Numbered from the stretch's first letter, positions 12,240 to 23,870 are shown. The stretch is 64,000 bases of DNA from Fratercula arctica (GCA_947846985.1 CANTUZ010000024.1:1407046-1471045); one strand, 5' to 3'. Notes: a model not told the origin generated them from the letters alone. Program-made: numbers and translations.

Positions 12240-13033
12240 GCGGCGCGGATGAGTGACAGCGACGGGCAGCCAATGGGAGGCGGGGGGCGGGGCCAGGTGG
12301 GGACACGCCCCCCCCCCCCGCGTGTCCCCTCACCCCCCTCACCCCACCCTCGACGCCCCCCGGAGCCGGACCCGGGGGCAGGGGGGGGAACCGGGGCCAT
12401 CGTCACCCCCCGGGGTCCTGCCATCCCCGGGCACCCCGGAGGTGGCAGGGGCGGACAAGGACACTGGTGGCACCTCCCTGTGGCGGCCGGTGACCTTCCT
12501 CCAGGGTCACCGATGGCAGGACGGCCACCGGTGCGGTCCCCATCCCCGCCACCACCCCGTGTCCCCCCCCGCCTGTCCCCCGTGTCTGCCGTCCCTGTCC
12601 CCGTGTCTGACACCCCGTGTCCCTGTCCCCGCCTGTGTCCCCCCCACCCGGTGCCGCCTGTCCCCACCCACCGCAGCCTCCCTCAAGTTCAAGGTTCAAA
12701 CTCCACGAGACCGCGACTGGGAGGCGGCGGGGACAAGCGGGGACCGGGTGGCCCCTGGCTACGCGGTGGCAAGCACCGGGCACCAGCGGGCACGGGGTCC
12801 CAGGTACCGGCACCAACGGGCACCGTCCGCCTTCGGGGGTGTCACACCGGCGTTTCGGCGGTGACCGGGGCGGGAGGTCGCGGTGGCAGGTCGGCGCACG
12901 AAGGCATTGCGCCAGGGGGACATGGTGGCTTCGAGGGGACGCGTAGGGGACACGCACACCCCCCCCTGTCCTACAGGCTCTGTCCTCACTGCGGTCCCCC
13001 CCTATCCGGGCACTGTCACCCACGTCCCCGGCC
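12240..13033. other. Divergent intergenic region between PCP4L1 and NR1I3
   Basis: This ~800-bp stretch separates the PCP4L1 TATA box from the NR1I3 start codon. The NR1I3 5-prime UTR lies at its right end; CTACAG at about 12972-12977 could be a splice acceptor for the ATG exon, implying an upstream non-coding exon that I cannot place. It contains a DR1-like element (separate entry) and otherwise C-rich sequence. Confidence 0.45.
12686..12698 (+). promoter_or_regulatory. NR1I3: DR1 nuclear-receptor element upstream of NR1I3 (HNF4/RXR type)
   Basis: Two hexamers AGTTCA and GGTTCA, separated by one A, form a direct repeat spaced by one base about 340 bp upstream of the NR1I3 start codon. DR1 sites are bound by HNF4A and RXR dimers, and HNF4A is a known activator of the mammalian CAR gene. 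The call is a motif match only. Confidence 0.4.
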
Positions 13034-16000
13034 ATGTCCACGTCGAGCCCCTCGGACGCGGAGAGCAGCCCCCGCCCGCCGGCGGGTCCCCGTGTCCCTG
13101 GGGGGGAGGACACGGAGCCGGGGGAGGAGAAGGTCTGCGCCGTGTGCGGGGACCGCGCCACCGGGTACCACTTCCACGTCATGACCTGCGAGGGCTGCAA
13201 GGGCTTCTTCAGGTGGGGGCTGCCACCACGGAGGGGGGGGGGACACAGGGTGGGGGGACACAGGGGACGCGGTGGGACAGGACAGAGCGGGGGGAACAAG
13301 ATGGGATGGGGCAGGACAGGATTGGAAAGGACAATATGGGATGGGATGGGATGGGATGGGATGGGACGGGACAGAGGAAGGGGACAGGGCACGATGGGAC
13401 AGATGGGATGGGACAGGACAATTTGGGACAGATGGGATGAAATGGGACAGGACGGGACAGGTTGGAATGAAATGGGATGGGATGGGACAAGGGGACAGGG
13501 CAGGATGGGACAGATGGGATGGGACAGGACAATTTGGGACACGACAAGATGGGCTGAAATGGGACGGGACGGAGGAAGGGGACAGGGCAGGATGGGACAG
13601 ATGGGATGGGACAGGACAATTTGGGACAGATGGGATGAAATGGGACAGGACGGGACAGGTTGGAATGAAATAGGACAGAATGGGACAAGGGGGCAGGGCA
13701 GGATGGGACAGATGGGATGGGACAGGACAATTTGGGACACGACAAGATGGGCTGAAATGGGACAGGACAAGGTGGGATGAGACAAGTTGGGATTAAATGG
13801 GACGGGATGGGACAAGGGGACAGGGCAGGATGATGGGACAAGACGCAATGGAATGGGACGGAACAAGATGGGACAGGACGGGGTGGGACAAGATGGGCTG
13901 AAATGGGACAGGACGCGATGGGATGGGACAGGATGGGATGAAATGGGATGGGATGGGACAAGGGGACAGGGCGGGATGGGACAGATGGGACGGGAGAGGA
14001 TGGGGTGGGATGAGATGGGCTGAAATGGGACGGGATGGGACAAGGGGACAGGGCAGGATGATGGGACAAGACACAAAGGAATGGGACCGGAACAAGATGG
14101 GACAGGACAGGACGGGGTGGGACAAGATGGGCTGGAATGGGACAGGATGAAATGGGATGGGATGGGACAAGGGGACAGGGCGGGATGGGACAGATGGGAT
14201 GGGACAGGACAAGATGGGCTGAAATGGGACGGGACAGAATGGGATGGGACAAGTTGGGATGAAATGGGACAGGACGGGACAAGGGGACAGGGCAGGATGG
14301 GACAGGACAACTTGGGACAGGATGAGATGAAATGGGATGGGATGGGACAAGACACAATGGAATGGGACCGGAACAACATGGGATGGGACAGGACGGGGTG
14401 GGACAAGCCAGGACGGCCGCTGCCACCCCACGCTTGGACCACCCGGCTTCTCCGGGGCACAGCGATGACGGGGTCCGTGGGGCTGGAGGTGTCCCCTGTC
14501 CCGGGACATTCGGTGACAGTGACAGTCCCCTCATGGCTGTGCCTGTGTGTCCCCCCCCCAGACGCTCCATCAACAAGGGCGTCCGCTTCACCTGCCCCTT
14601 CTCCGGGAGCTGCCCCGTCACCAAGGCCAAGCGGCGGCAGTGCCAGGCCTGTCGCCTCCAGAAGTGCCTGGACGTGGGCATGCGGAAGGACAGTGAGTGA
14701 CACGGGGACAGCGGGGGGGGGGGGGACACGGTGGGAGAGGGAAGGAGGTGACGCAGGGGAGACCTGGGGACGTGGAGTAGTGGGGAGAGGGAGGACCTGG
14801 GTGGGAGGACATGGGGGAAAGGGGATGAGGGGACCTGGGGGGACACACAGGGGACAGAGAGGACTGGCCTGGGTGGGGTGGCAGGGGAGGACATGGGGGT
14901 AGAGGGGACAGGGCAGCCCTGGGGTGAGGGGACAGCAAGGGATGGGGGTACAGGGGTGGCAGCAAGGGGACAGAGGTGACAGGAGGGGATGGGGACACAG
15001 AGGTGACAGCAAGGGACAGAGGAACAGAGATGACAGCAGGGGACAGGGGGACAGAGATGACAGCAAGGGACAGGGGGACAGAGGTGACAGCAAGGGACAG
15101 GGGGACAGAGGCGACAGGAGGGGATGGGGACACAGAAGCGACAGCAGGGGACAGAGGTGACAGCAGGGGATGGGGGGAAAAGGGTGACAGCAGGGGACAG
15201 GGGTGACAGCAGGGGATGGGGGGAAAGGGGTGACAGCAAGGAACAGGGGCACAGAGGTGACAGCAGGGGATGGGGGGACAGGGGTGACAGCAGGGGATGG
15301 GGGTGACAAGAGGGGATGGGGGGAAAGGGGACGAGGGGGACCCCGGTGGGGAGAGGGGACAGCGTGGCAGCGGTGGCAGGCAGGGGGTGTCTGCGCCGCC
15401 GGTGCCCGTGCCGGGGGGGTGACGGTGGCGGCGGGTGGCAGTGATCATGTCGGCGGAGGCGCTGCGGCGGCGGCGGGCGCAACGGCGGGCGCGGGAGCGG
15501 CCGGGGGGGCTGACGGCGGAGCAGCAGGACCTCATCGCCATCCTCATCGCCGCCCACCGCCGCACCTTCGACTCCAGCTTCTCCCAGTTCACCCACTACT
15601 GGGTGAGTGGGGACATCCCCCCCCCCCCCCCCCCCCTCCTCCTTCCCCGCCTCCCAGGACCCGGCCGTCCCCTGAGTGTCCCCTGAGTGTCCCATCACGG
15701 CGTTGACCCCCCAAACCCCCCCCCCCCGCCTCGTTGGCCGTAGCCCGCCGTACGCCTCTACGTGCCCAGCCCGCGGCCGCAGAGCCCGCCAGCAGCCCGG
15801 TGGCCCCGCCGCATGGCCGCCGTCCCCGCCGTCCCCCGAGTGCCTGGCCGAGGACGTGCTGCCCGACGTCTTCTCCATGCTGCCCCACTTCGCCGACCTC
15901 AGCACCTTCATGATCCAGCAGGTCATCAACTTCGCCAAGGAGATCCCGGCTTTCAGGTCCGCGGGGTGGGCGGTGGCGGTGGGGGGGGGGAAAAGACGGA

Positions 16001-16868
16001 CGGGGGACGCCCCCAACACCATCCCCCCCAGGCCCTGACGCCCCTCCGTGTGTGTGTGTCCCCCCCCCCCCCGGCAGGACCTTACCCATCGACGTCCAGA
16101 TCTCGCTGCTGAAAGGAGCCACCCTGGAGATCTGCCAGATCCAGTTCAACACCGTCTTCAACGCCGAAACCAACGCTTGGGAGTGCGGGCAGCACTGCTA
16201 CACCATCCAGGACGGCGCCCTGGGTGAGGAAGGGACCGGGGAAGGGACGGGACAGGACACGGTGGTGGCCTCGCCGTGTGTCCTCCCCCCTCCGGCCCCG
16301 TCCCAGCTCCCCCCCCCCACTCCGCAGCCGGTTTCCAGCAGATCTACCTGGAGCCGCTGCTCAAGTTCCACATCAGCCTGAAGAAGCTGCGGCTCCACGA
16401 AGCCGAGTACGTCCTGCTGCAGGCCATGCGGCTCTTCTCGCCAGGTAAGGGAGCGCGGGGACAGCGGTGGGGCGTCCCCTCGGCCTCCCCCCCCTCCCCA
16501 ACCCTGACGCCCCCCCCACCCGCGTCCCCAGACCACGCCGGCATCGCCCAGCGGGACTTCATCGACCAGTTCCAGGAGAAGGTGGCCCTGACCCTCAAGA
16601 GCTACATCGACCACCAGCACCCCATGCCCGAGGGCAGGTACGTGCCCCCGGCGGGGGGGCGTGGTGGCACAACGGTGTCCCCCCCCCCCCCCACCACCGG
16701 GTCCGAGCCGGGCGCTTTTCCACACACCCCCCCCCCAGGTTTCTCTACGCAAAGCTGCTGCTGCTGCTGACGGAGCTGCAGACGCTGAAGATGGAGAACA
16801 CCCGGCAGATCCTCCACATCCAGGACCTGTCCTCCATGACGCCCCTGCTCTCCGAAATCATCAGCTAG
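13034..16868 (+). CDS. NR1I3: Nuclear receptor NR1I3 / avian CXR (xenobiotic sensor), eight coding exons
   Basis: Exons: 13034-13212, 14562-14692, 15442-15602, 15744 (or 15793)-15956, 16078-16223, 16328-16444, 16532-16637, 16739-16868. The DNA-binding domain has both zinc fingers: C35, C38, C52 and C55 in exon 1, then CPFSGSC and CQAC in exon 2. The ligand-binding domain carries [18 protein letters not shown]-like [15 protein letters not shown] and [12 protein letters not shown], and ends PLLSEIIS, the short C-terminal helix typical of CAR rather than PXR. It is a liver xenobiotic and bile-acid sensor acting with RXR; birds have one CAR/PXR-type receptor, CXR. Exon 4 is problematic: the start at 15744 gives PAVRLYV, resembling CAR PPAHLFI, but in a frame offset by one from the rest of the exon, whereas a start at 15793 keeps the frame and yields 377 aa. 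It converges on TOMM40L. Confidence 0.92.
13255..14412 (+). repeat. G-rich minisatellite in NR1I3 intron 1
   Basis: About 1.15 kb of degenerate units based on GGGACAGGACAATTTGGGAC and AGATGGGATGGGACAGG fill nearly the whole of NR1I3 intron 1. The G is on the NR1I3 sense strand. Long open frames across it on both strands are repeat artefacts. Confidence 0.92.
14925..15345 (+). repeat. G-rich minisatellite in NR1I3 intron 2
   Basis: Units such as GGTGACAGCAGGGGATGGGG and GACAGCAAGGGACAGGGGGA repeat for about 420 bp. The family is related in composition to, but distinct in unit from, the intron 1 array. Confidence 0.88.
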
Positions 16869-16969
16869 AGCCCGTGCTGACCCCCCCCCCGTCCCCCCCG
16901 CGGTTAACCCCCCCCACCACCACCCCCGGGGCTGGGGGGGGCTCTCCCCATCCACCACCACACTTTACA

Positions 16970-17330
16970 GGCCAAAGTAAAGCTCCTTTATTTTTCCAGG
17001 CTCCGCGGCTGCGTGCGCCCGGAGGGAAGCGCGGTGCCAGGGCGAGGAGGGTGGCGCGGGCAAGCGCCAGAGGAGGGGGGGACCAGTCAGAACATGCCCC
17101 CCCCCCCCTCCATCCTCAGCCCAAAGGTGCCAACGGCCACCACGCGCCGTCACACAGTGTCACCCAGCCGCCAGGGACACCCTCCCATCCTCTGCGGGCT
17201 CCCCCCCCCAGCAGCGCGGTGCGAGAGTGGGGGGCCTGGCTGGTGCCCCCCGTGGCGTGGCAGCTCCCTGAGCAGGACGGTGGCACGTGCCAGCACCCCC
17301 CCCCCCCACCCCCCCGCCCCCCGCGGCCCC
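16970..17330 (-). terminator. TOMM40L: TOMM40L 3-prime UTR with AATAAA at 16987-16992 (minus)
   Basis: The plus-strand TTTATT at 16987-16992 is AATAAA for TOMM40L, giving a 3-prime UTR of about 340-360 nt. NR1I3 ends at 16868 on the other strand, so the two genes converge with little space between. I see no canonical AATAAA for NR1I3 between its stop and this point. Confidence 0.7.
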
Positions 17331-20300
17331 TCAGCCCACGATGACGCTGAAGCCGCAGTGGAAACGGTTCTTCCAGTGGTTGAGGAAGGCGCCCAGAGCC
17401 AGGGTGACGGGCAGGGGGGGCAGCTTCTTCTCCAACACCCCCCCGACGCTCCAGTTACTGTCCAGGAGCCCTGCCGGGGGGGGGACGGGGGACACACAGG
17501 GTCACACCCGGCCAGCGCTGGGGCTGCTGGGTGTCCCCACGGCTCCTCGCTCACCTCTGAAGACCATGTTGGCTTGCGGCAAGTTGAGCTGGTAGCCAAA
17601 GGCGAAGGTGGTGTCCTGCAGCCGCGTGTTGGCCTCCAGCTCCACCCCGACCTGCACCTGGGGGGGCCACGGGGCAACGTGAGGTCCTGAGGGGGGGTTA
17701 AAAGGGACCCACGGGGGACAGGGACGCGTGGGGGGACAGGGACGCTCACCTGCTCGTTGGCTCGGTGGTAGTAGCTGGCGTGGGCGCCGCCGTAGCCCAC
17801 GTTCAGCGTCGCCACCCACTTCTGAGCTGGAAGAGAGATGCAAAACGGAGGGGTGAGGGCAACCGGGGCGTCGCGTCCCCCCCTGCCAGGGGCCAGGTGG
17901 GACCCTTGGGGACGTGCCCGCCCCCCCCCTGCCTTGCGCCCACCTACCCGTGTATTTGCCCGCCAGCGTGAGGATGGCACCCTCCTCCCCCGGCCGCCGG
18001 TGATAAACCATCTCCCCACCCAGCACCAGGCGGGAGGTGACGCTCTGGAGAAAATGGGCCACCAGGATCACTGCGGGGACAGCACGGCCCTCAGTGGTGT
18101 GTCCCCCCCCCCTCACCCCGGATCGGGAAGCCGTGGGGCGGAATCGGGGGGTGGGGGGGACGCCCCGCTCACCGGACTCGCCGAGGAGGTCGGGGTTGCC
18201 CAGGGTGAGGGTGGCGGTGCAGTCGTCCCCCCGGTACTCGCCGTCGAATTGCCACGTGACGAATTTGGCTTGGTGCGTCTGCGAGGGGACGGGCAGCGCG
18301 GCGGGTCCTGCCACCGTCCTGGGGTGACGGAGACCCCCCCACTCCCCCCCCCTGGTATCCCCAGGGTGCGCTCCCACCCGGTCCCACCTGGAAGACGGCT
18401 TTGGTGCGGATGCGCTCGGCCAGGAGGTGCAGCACCTGGGCGTTGAGGCTGCCGCTGTTGTCCATGTCCCCGACCAGCATGGGGAAGGCCTGGGGACAAA
18501 GGGGAGGGGGGGGTTGTCAGCGGAGGGGACAGTGACACCCCCTGTCCCTGGTTTGAGCTGCAGGCTGGAACCCTCCTCGCCTGGAGATAACTGTCGCCCA
18601 TCTTGGTGGCACCCCTGTGCCACCCAACCACCTCCACTTCGGAGCCTCACAGCCACCCTGAGGCCACCCACCATCCCAGGGCCACCCCAGGGCCACCCAC
18701 CATGGGTCACCCAAAGCCACCCACCACCCCAGGACCACCCTGGGGCCATCCACCATGGGCCACCCTAAGGCTACCTTGAGGCCATCTACTGTCCCAAAGC
18801 CACCCCGAGGCCACCAACCATCCCAGGACCACCCCAAGGCCACCCACCATGGGCCACCCAAAGCCACCCGTCATCACAGGGCCACACCAAGGCCACTCGC
18901 CACCCCAGAGTCACCCCAAGGCCACCCCTGAGGCTACCTACTGTGCCAGGGCCACCCCGAGGCCACCCACCATCGCAGGGCCACCCCAGGACCACCCTGA
19001 GGTCATCTACTGTCCCAGGGCCACCCACCACCCCAGGGCCACCCCAGGACCACCCTGAGGCCACCTACTGTCCCAAGGCAACCCCGAGGCCACCCACCAT
19101 CCCAGGGCCACCATGACCCCCTGAAACCACCCACCATTCTAGGGCCAGCCCAGGACACTCCAAGGCCACCCACTACCCCAGGGCCACCCTGAGACCACTC
19201 TGACACCATCTACTGTCCCAAGGCCACCCTGAGACCACCCACCACCCCAGGGCCACCATGGCCACCCCGAGGCCACCCCCCATTCCAGAGCCACCCCAGG
19301 ACCACCTAAGGCCACCAACTGTCCCAGGGCCACCATGGGCCACCCCGGGGTCTCACCTCGGTGGGGCTGAGCTGCCGGTCGCCCACGAAGGTGGCGTTGA
19401 AGTGGTAGCCGGAGAGGCCGAGGGTGCTCATGTGCACCGCGTGTGTCACCTGCGGGGACAGCCCGTCAGCGGGGGGACGAGGGGTGGCAGTGCCCCCCCC
19501 GCCCCCCTCCAAGCACGGCCCCCGCGGGTCCCCGTGCGTCCCCCCGACCTGGAAGTGGCTGCTCAGCATCTTGTTGACGATCAGCTTCACCCCCTCCATC
19601 TGCTGCGGGAAAACCTCTGGAGGACACGGCGGGGTTGAGCGGGGCCACCGCTGCCACCCCCCAGGGCCACCGCTGCTGTCGTGCCCCCCCCCCCCCCAGG
19701 AGCCACCACTGCCATCATGTCCCCCCCGGAGCCACAGCTGCCATCGTGTCCCCCCCCCAGAGCCACCGCTGCCGTCGTGTCCCCCCCCCAGAGCCACCGC
19801 TGCCATTGTGTCCCCCCCGAGCCACCGCTGCCGTCGTGTCCCCCCCGAGCCACCGCTGCCATCGTGTCCCCCCCCAGAGCCACCGCTGCCGTCGTGTCCC
19901 CCCCCCCGAGCCACCACTGCCGTCGTGTCCCCCCCGAGCCACCGCTGCCATCGTGTCCCCCCCAGAGCCACCGCTGCCATCGTGTCCCCCCCAGAGCCAC
20001 AGCTGCCATCGTGTCCCCCCCCACAGCCACCACTGCCATCGTGTCCCCCCCCACAGCCACCACTGCCATCGTGTCCCCCCCCACAGCCACCACTGCCATC
20101 GTGTCCCCCCCAGAGCCACCGCTGCCATCGTGTCCCCCCCCGAGCCACCACTGCCGTCGTGTCCCCCCCCGAGCCACCGCTGCCGTCGTGTCCCCCCCAG
20201 AGCCACCGCTGCCATCGTGTCCCCCCCAGAGCCACCACTGCCATCGTGTCCCCCCCAGAACCACCACTGCCATCGTGTCCCCCCCGGAGCCACCACTGCC

Positions 20301-21554
20301 ATCGTGTCCCCCCCGGAGCCACCACTGCTGTTGTGTCCCCCCCCACAGCCACCGCTGCCATCGTGTCCCCCCCCAGAGCCACCACTGCTGTTGTGTCCCC
20401 CCCCAGAACCACCGCTGCCGTCGTGTCCCCCCCAGAGCCACCACTGCCGTTATGTCCCCCCCCCACAGCCACCGCTGCCATCGTGTCCCCCCCCAGAGCC
20501 ACCACTGCCATTGTGTCCCCCCCCAGAGCCACCACTGCCATCGTGTCCCCCCCAGAGCCACCACTGCCATTGTGTCCCACCCCAGAGCCACCACTGCTGT
20601 CGTGTCCCCCCCAGAGCCACCGCTGCCATCGTGTCCCCCCCAGAGCCACCACTGCCATCACGTCCCCCCCAGAACCACCGCTGCCATCGTGTCCCCCCCC
20701 ACAGCCACCGCTGCCGTCGTGTCCTGCCCCCCCCCCGGGCTAGCCCCCCGGTGCCACCCCACCTCTCCCAGGGCCACCCCCAGGCCACCCCCCCGGTCAC
20801 CCCCGTGCCCCCCAGCACCAGCCTGTTCCCCGGTGCCGCCGGGATCCCCCACTGCTGCCGGGGCAAGCGAGGGACCGGCCCCGGTGGCCCCCCCCCGACC
20901 CCGGTGACCCCCCCCCCCTCCCCAGGCCCCGTGTCCCACCGGCCCCAATGTCCCTGCAAACCGGTGTCCCCACCAGCCCGGTGCCACCCCCTGTCCCGGT
21001 GCCCCCTCCCAGCTCCAGTACTCCCAGCCCCGGCGCCCCCCCGACCCCGGTGATCCCCCCCCGGCCCGGTGTCCCCACCAGCCCCGGTGACGCCCCCCGC
21101 CTGGTGTCCCACCGGCCCCCATGTCCCTGCAAACCGGTGTCCCCACCAGCCCAGTGCCACCCCCGGTCCCGGTGCCACCTCCAACCCCGGTGTCCCCAGC
21201 CCCGGTGCCACCCCCGACCCCGGTGCTACCCCCCCCCGCCCGGTGTCCCCCCGTCCCCAGTGTCCCCGCAAACCGGTGCCACCCCCGGTCCTGGTGCTCC
21301 CTCCCGACCCCAGTCTCCCCTCAGCCCCGGTGCCCCCGACCCCAGTGTCCCCAGCCCCAGTGTCCCCTCAGCCCCGGTGTCCCGCCTGCCCCGTGTCCCC
21401 AGCCCCGCTGCCCCCCCCCCGGCCCCGTGACCCCCGGTGCCCCGCCGTCCCCACCTTTGCACTGCCGGTGCAGCTCATCGAAGCTGCCGGGACTACCGAG
21501 CGGCTCCCCCCGACGCGGGGCGCGGGGAGCGGCGGGACCCAGCACGTTGCCCAT
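17331..21554 (-). CDS. TOMM40L: TOMM40-like mitochondrial import channel, nine coding exons
   Basis: Minus-strand exons: 21455-21554, 19549-19616, 19357-19449, 18388-18489, 18173-18278, 17948-18070, 17750-17826, 17555-17657, 17331-17470; 303 aa (human 308), phases consistent throughout. The start MGNVLG, the segment [19 protein letters not shown], the [13 protein letters not shown] loop, [20 protein letters not shown] and the end [11 protein letters not shown] match human TOMM40L, and differ from TOMM40, which ends GLTIG. The product is expected to fold as the 19-strand beta barrel of the Tom40/VDAC family in the mitochondrial outer membrane; TOMM40L (Tom40B) can replace Tom40 in import complexes. 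Intron 1 is 1.8 kb and almost wholly minisatellite, as is intron 3. Confidence 0.97.
18600..19345. repeat. Minisatellite in TOMM40L intron 3
   Basis: Units such as CCAGGGCCACCCCGAGGCCA and CCACCCACCATCCCAGGGCC, about 20-40 bp and imperfect, run for about 740 bp between coding exons 3 and 4 of TOMM40L. Confidence 0.88.
19670..20738. repeat. About 30-bp minisatellite in TOMM40L intron 1
   Basis: Roughly 35 copies of a 29-31-bp unit reading GAGCCACCGCTGCCATCGTG followed by a run of 6-9 C make up about 1.07 kb. Copies differ by CCGCTG/CCACTG and CATC/CGTC and by the C-run length. The open frames across it on both strands are repeat artefacts. Confidence 0.93.
20739..21450. repeat. Second C-rich tandem array in TOMM40L intron 1
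   Basis: A different and less regular family (CCCCGGTGCCACCCCCGACC, CCCTGCAAACCGGTGTCCCC) follows the 30-bp array and runs up to the exon 1 donor. A ~180-bp higher-order copy is visible: the segment around 20931-20990 recurs near 21111-21165. Confidence 0.8.
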
Positions 21555-21740
21555 GTCCCGGCCCGGCCTTACGGCCGCCCGCCCCCCCCGTCCCCGCCGG
21601 GCGCCGCCATAGCGGCCGCGGGCGCCGCCGCCACCGGAAGCGGCTTCGCGAGGCGGCGCCCGCGCGAGGCCGCCGCCGCCATGACGGGCGCGGGCAGCGC
21701 TGGCCGCCCATTGGCTGAGCCCGCGGGGGGGGGGGGGGCA
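21555..21740 (-). promoter_or_regulatory. TOMM40L: TOMM40L CpG-island promoter
   Basis: The sequence upstream of the TOMM40L start is dense in CpG, with no TATA box. It contains CCGGAAG at about 21633 (ETS core), a GCCGCCATGACGG element at about 21673 and a CCAAT box in reverse (CCAATGGG on the minus strand, about 21709). Confidence 0.5.
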
Positions 21741-21829
21741 GCGCCGGAACGTGCTTCCTCGGAAACCCGGACCCGCGCTGCGACGTTCCGGGGCTCTCGC
21801 GTTCCGCCCCGGGGCCCCCGCCTCCGAGG

Positions 21830-22275
21830 GTCCCTCCCCGTGTCCCGTGTCACCTCTGCGTCCCGTGTGTCCCCATGTTCTCCCTGTTCCCGTCACCCCC
21901 TGTCCCTCCATCTCCCGTCATCCACCCCCTCCACGTCCCATTCCTCCCATGTCCCCTCTGTCCCCTTCCCCACATCCCTGGACCCCCTGGCTGTGTCCCA
22001 ATTCCCTCCTATGCCCCCCCCCCATGTCCCTTCCCTGTGTCCCCCTCATGACCCCTCTCTGTGTCCCCCCCCATGTCACCTCCCTGTGTCCCCCCATGTC
22101 ACCTGTCTGTATCCCCCCATGTCCCTTCACCGTGTCCCCACCACGTCCCGTCTCCCCGCCATCTCCCCCTCCCTGTGTCCCCTCCTCGTCCTGTGTCCCT
22201 ACTCCCATGTCCCCCTCCTTGCCCCGTGTCCCTGTCCCTCCCCCGTGTCCCCCCCTGTCCCTGTCCCCTGCTGCC
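21830..22275. repeat. Pyrimidine-rich degenerate repeat between TOMM40L and APOA2
   Basis: Degenerate units like TGTCCCCCCATGTCACCTCC and CCCTGTGTCCC run for about 440 bp. No gene is recognisable. Confidence 0.75.
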
Positions 22276-23070
22276 GTCACCAGCAGCTTTCCTGGAAAAG
22301 GGCTTGGAGGGGAAGGGGCCCCAGTGGCCCCACAGGTGACCCGGGGGACAAAGAGTTTTTGTCCCTGGTGCCACCCAGGTGCCCTTTGACCGCGTGTCCC
22401 CAAACAGCGCCGCCACTGGCCCTCGGCCCGGCCCCATGGCGGGGTGTCCCCAGGGTCTGTGTGTTGTCCCCCCCCGCCCCAGCCCCATGGGTGCCCCCTC
22501 CGGGACCCCGCGCTGACTCATGGCGTCACGTTGGCGGCCGAGGGTCAGCGATAAGGCGGGCGACGACCTTCGCCCCACGGCAGCCGGAGGTGGCCGGGGT
22601 GGGCCGGGGTGTGCAGACCCCCAGGCTGCCCCCACCGAGCTGGGACCCCGGCGTGCGGCGGCCACCGGGACCCCGGGCCGGGGCAGAGGGGCTGGGGGGG
22701 CCCTGGGGGTCCCACTGTGCTGTGGGGTCACAGCCCCAACACGCCGTGGGGCCACATGCGTCACAGGGCCACTGCGTGCCACGGGGCCACCACTGGCCGT
22801 GGGGCTCCAATGTGCCACAGGGCAACTGCGTACCCCCAGGGCACCAACGTGCCACGGCGTTACTGCGGGCCACAGGGCCACTGCGTGCCATGGGGCAACC
22901 CCCACTGCAGCAGCCCTGGCTCCCAGGACCCCCCCACAGCCCAAACCCCTTTGTCACCCACTGCCCGGGGCCACGGGGCGTTGGGGACGCAGGGACAGGA
23001 TCCGGGGTGTGGGGCCACTCCCGGTGAGGATGAGGAGGGGCCATCCCCCGCAGTGACCCTTACCCCTGCC
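22276..23070. other. TOMM40L-APOA2 intergenic, no gene recognised
   Basis: This is mixed GC-rich sequence. A short imperfect repeat with units such as GCCACAGGGCCACTGCGTGC lies at about 22740-22900. Human FCER1G lies next to APOA2, but I find no sign of it here. Confidence 0.45.
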
Positions 23071-23071
23071 A

Positions 23072-23197
23072 TGTTTACCCAGGCGGTGGCGGGGCCGGCA
23101 CGGCCCCCCCCAGACCAGGGGCGGGAGCTGGCCCCGGGGGATATAAGCAGCCCCCGAGGGAGCACCCACAACCCCACACCCCCAGAATCTTGCTCAG
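23072..23197 (+). promoter_or_regulatory. APOA2: APOA2 promoter and non-coding exon 1
   Basis: An ATATAAG TATA box lies at 23141-23147. A TGTTTAC element (FOXA/HNF3 type) is 63 bp upstream at 23072-23078. Transcription should start near 23172, and a short non-coding exon 1 ends at 23197 (GCTCAG followed by GTGAGC). A TATA box with a liver-factor site fits a hepatic apolipoprotein gene. Confidence 0.65.
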
Positions 23198-23224
23198 GTG
23201 AGCGGCAGCCGGCACCCGGTGCCC

Positions 23225-23870
23225 GGGCAGGAGGGGACTGTGGGGTAGGGATGGGGCAGGAGAGGGACATGGGGCAGGATGGGGCTGTGGGGCAGGGATG
23301 GGGCAGGATGGGGCCGTGGGGCAGGGATGGGGCTGTGGGGCAGGGATGGGGCAGGATGGGGCTGTGGGGCGGGGGGGGGGCATGGCACGGGATGGGGCAG
23401 GATGGGGCCATGGGGCAGGATGGGGCTGTGGGGCAGGGATGGGGCAGGATGGGGCCACGGGGCAGGAGGGGGCTGTGGGGCAGGGATGGGGCAGGAGGGG
23501 GCTGTGGGGCAGGGATGGGGCAGGACGGGGCCATGGGGCAGGACGGGGCCGTGGGGCAGGGATGGGGCAGGATGAGGCTGTGGGGCAGGATGAGGCTGTG
23601 GGGCAGGAGGGGGCTGTGGGGCAGGGATGGGGCAGGACAGGACCGTGGGGCAGGATGGAGACGTGGGGCAGAACGCCCCACGTCCCATGGCCCCCATGGG
23701 ACAGGGATGGGGAAGGAGGGGGCCGTGGGGCAGGAGGGGGCCGTGGGGCAGGATGGAGACTGAGGTTCATGGGTGGGATGGGGCAGGGCTGGGGCAGGAG
23801 GGGGACACTGGGGCAGCCGTGGGGCAGGGCTGGGGCGGGGGAAGGCGCTGTGGGGCAGGAGGGGCCAGCA
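23225..23870 (+). repeat. G-rich minisatellite in APOA2 intron 1
   Basis: Units GGGGCAGGATGGGGCTGTGG and GGGGCAGGGATGGGGCAGG repeat for about 640 bp and fill the intron between the non-coding exon 1 and the ATG exon. The runs of G on the sense strand could form G-quadruplexes. Confidence 0.92.

Noticed and set aside
12403..15309. Very long minus-strand open frame (968 codons, SHPVPSHP-like)
   Set aside because: It lies on the opposite strand of NR1I3 intronic minisatellites and exons; the composition is a simple repeat without a start context or known domain.
18600..20738. CRISPR-like arrays
   Set aside because: Repeats are adjacent and degenerate without unique spacers, in a vertebrate locus; they are minisatellites.
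19306..21053. Open frames of 400-470 codons on both strands in TOMM40L intron 1
   Set aside because: A repeat unit near 30 bp with no stop in several frames creates them; TOMM40L exons on either side explain the locus.
21660..21760. Plus-strand GCCGCCATGACGG start in the TOMM40L CpG island, possible divergent gene
   Set aside because: The frame leads into low-complexity C-rich repeat with no conserved domain; more probably a YY1-like promoter element.
21700..23100. FCER1G between TOMM40L and APOA2 or near UFC1
   Set aside because: The ITAM (YxxL repeats) and transmembrane sequence of FCER1G are not found in any frame of the window.
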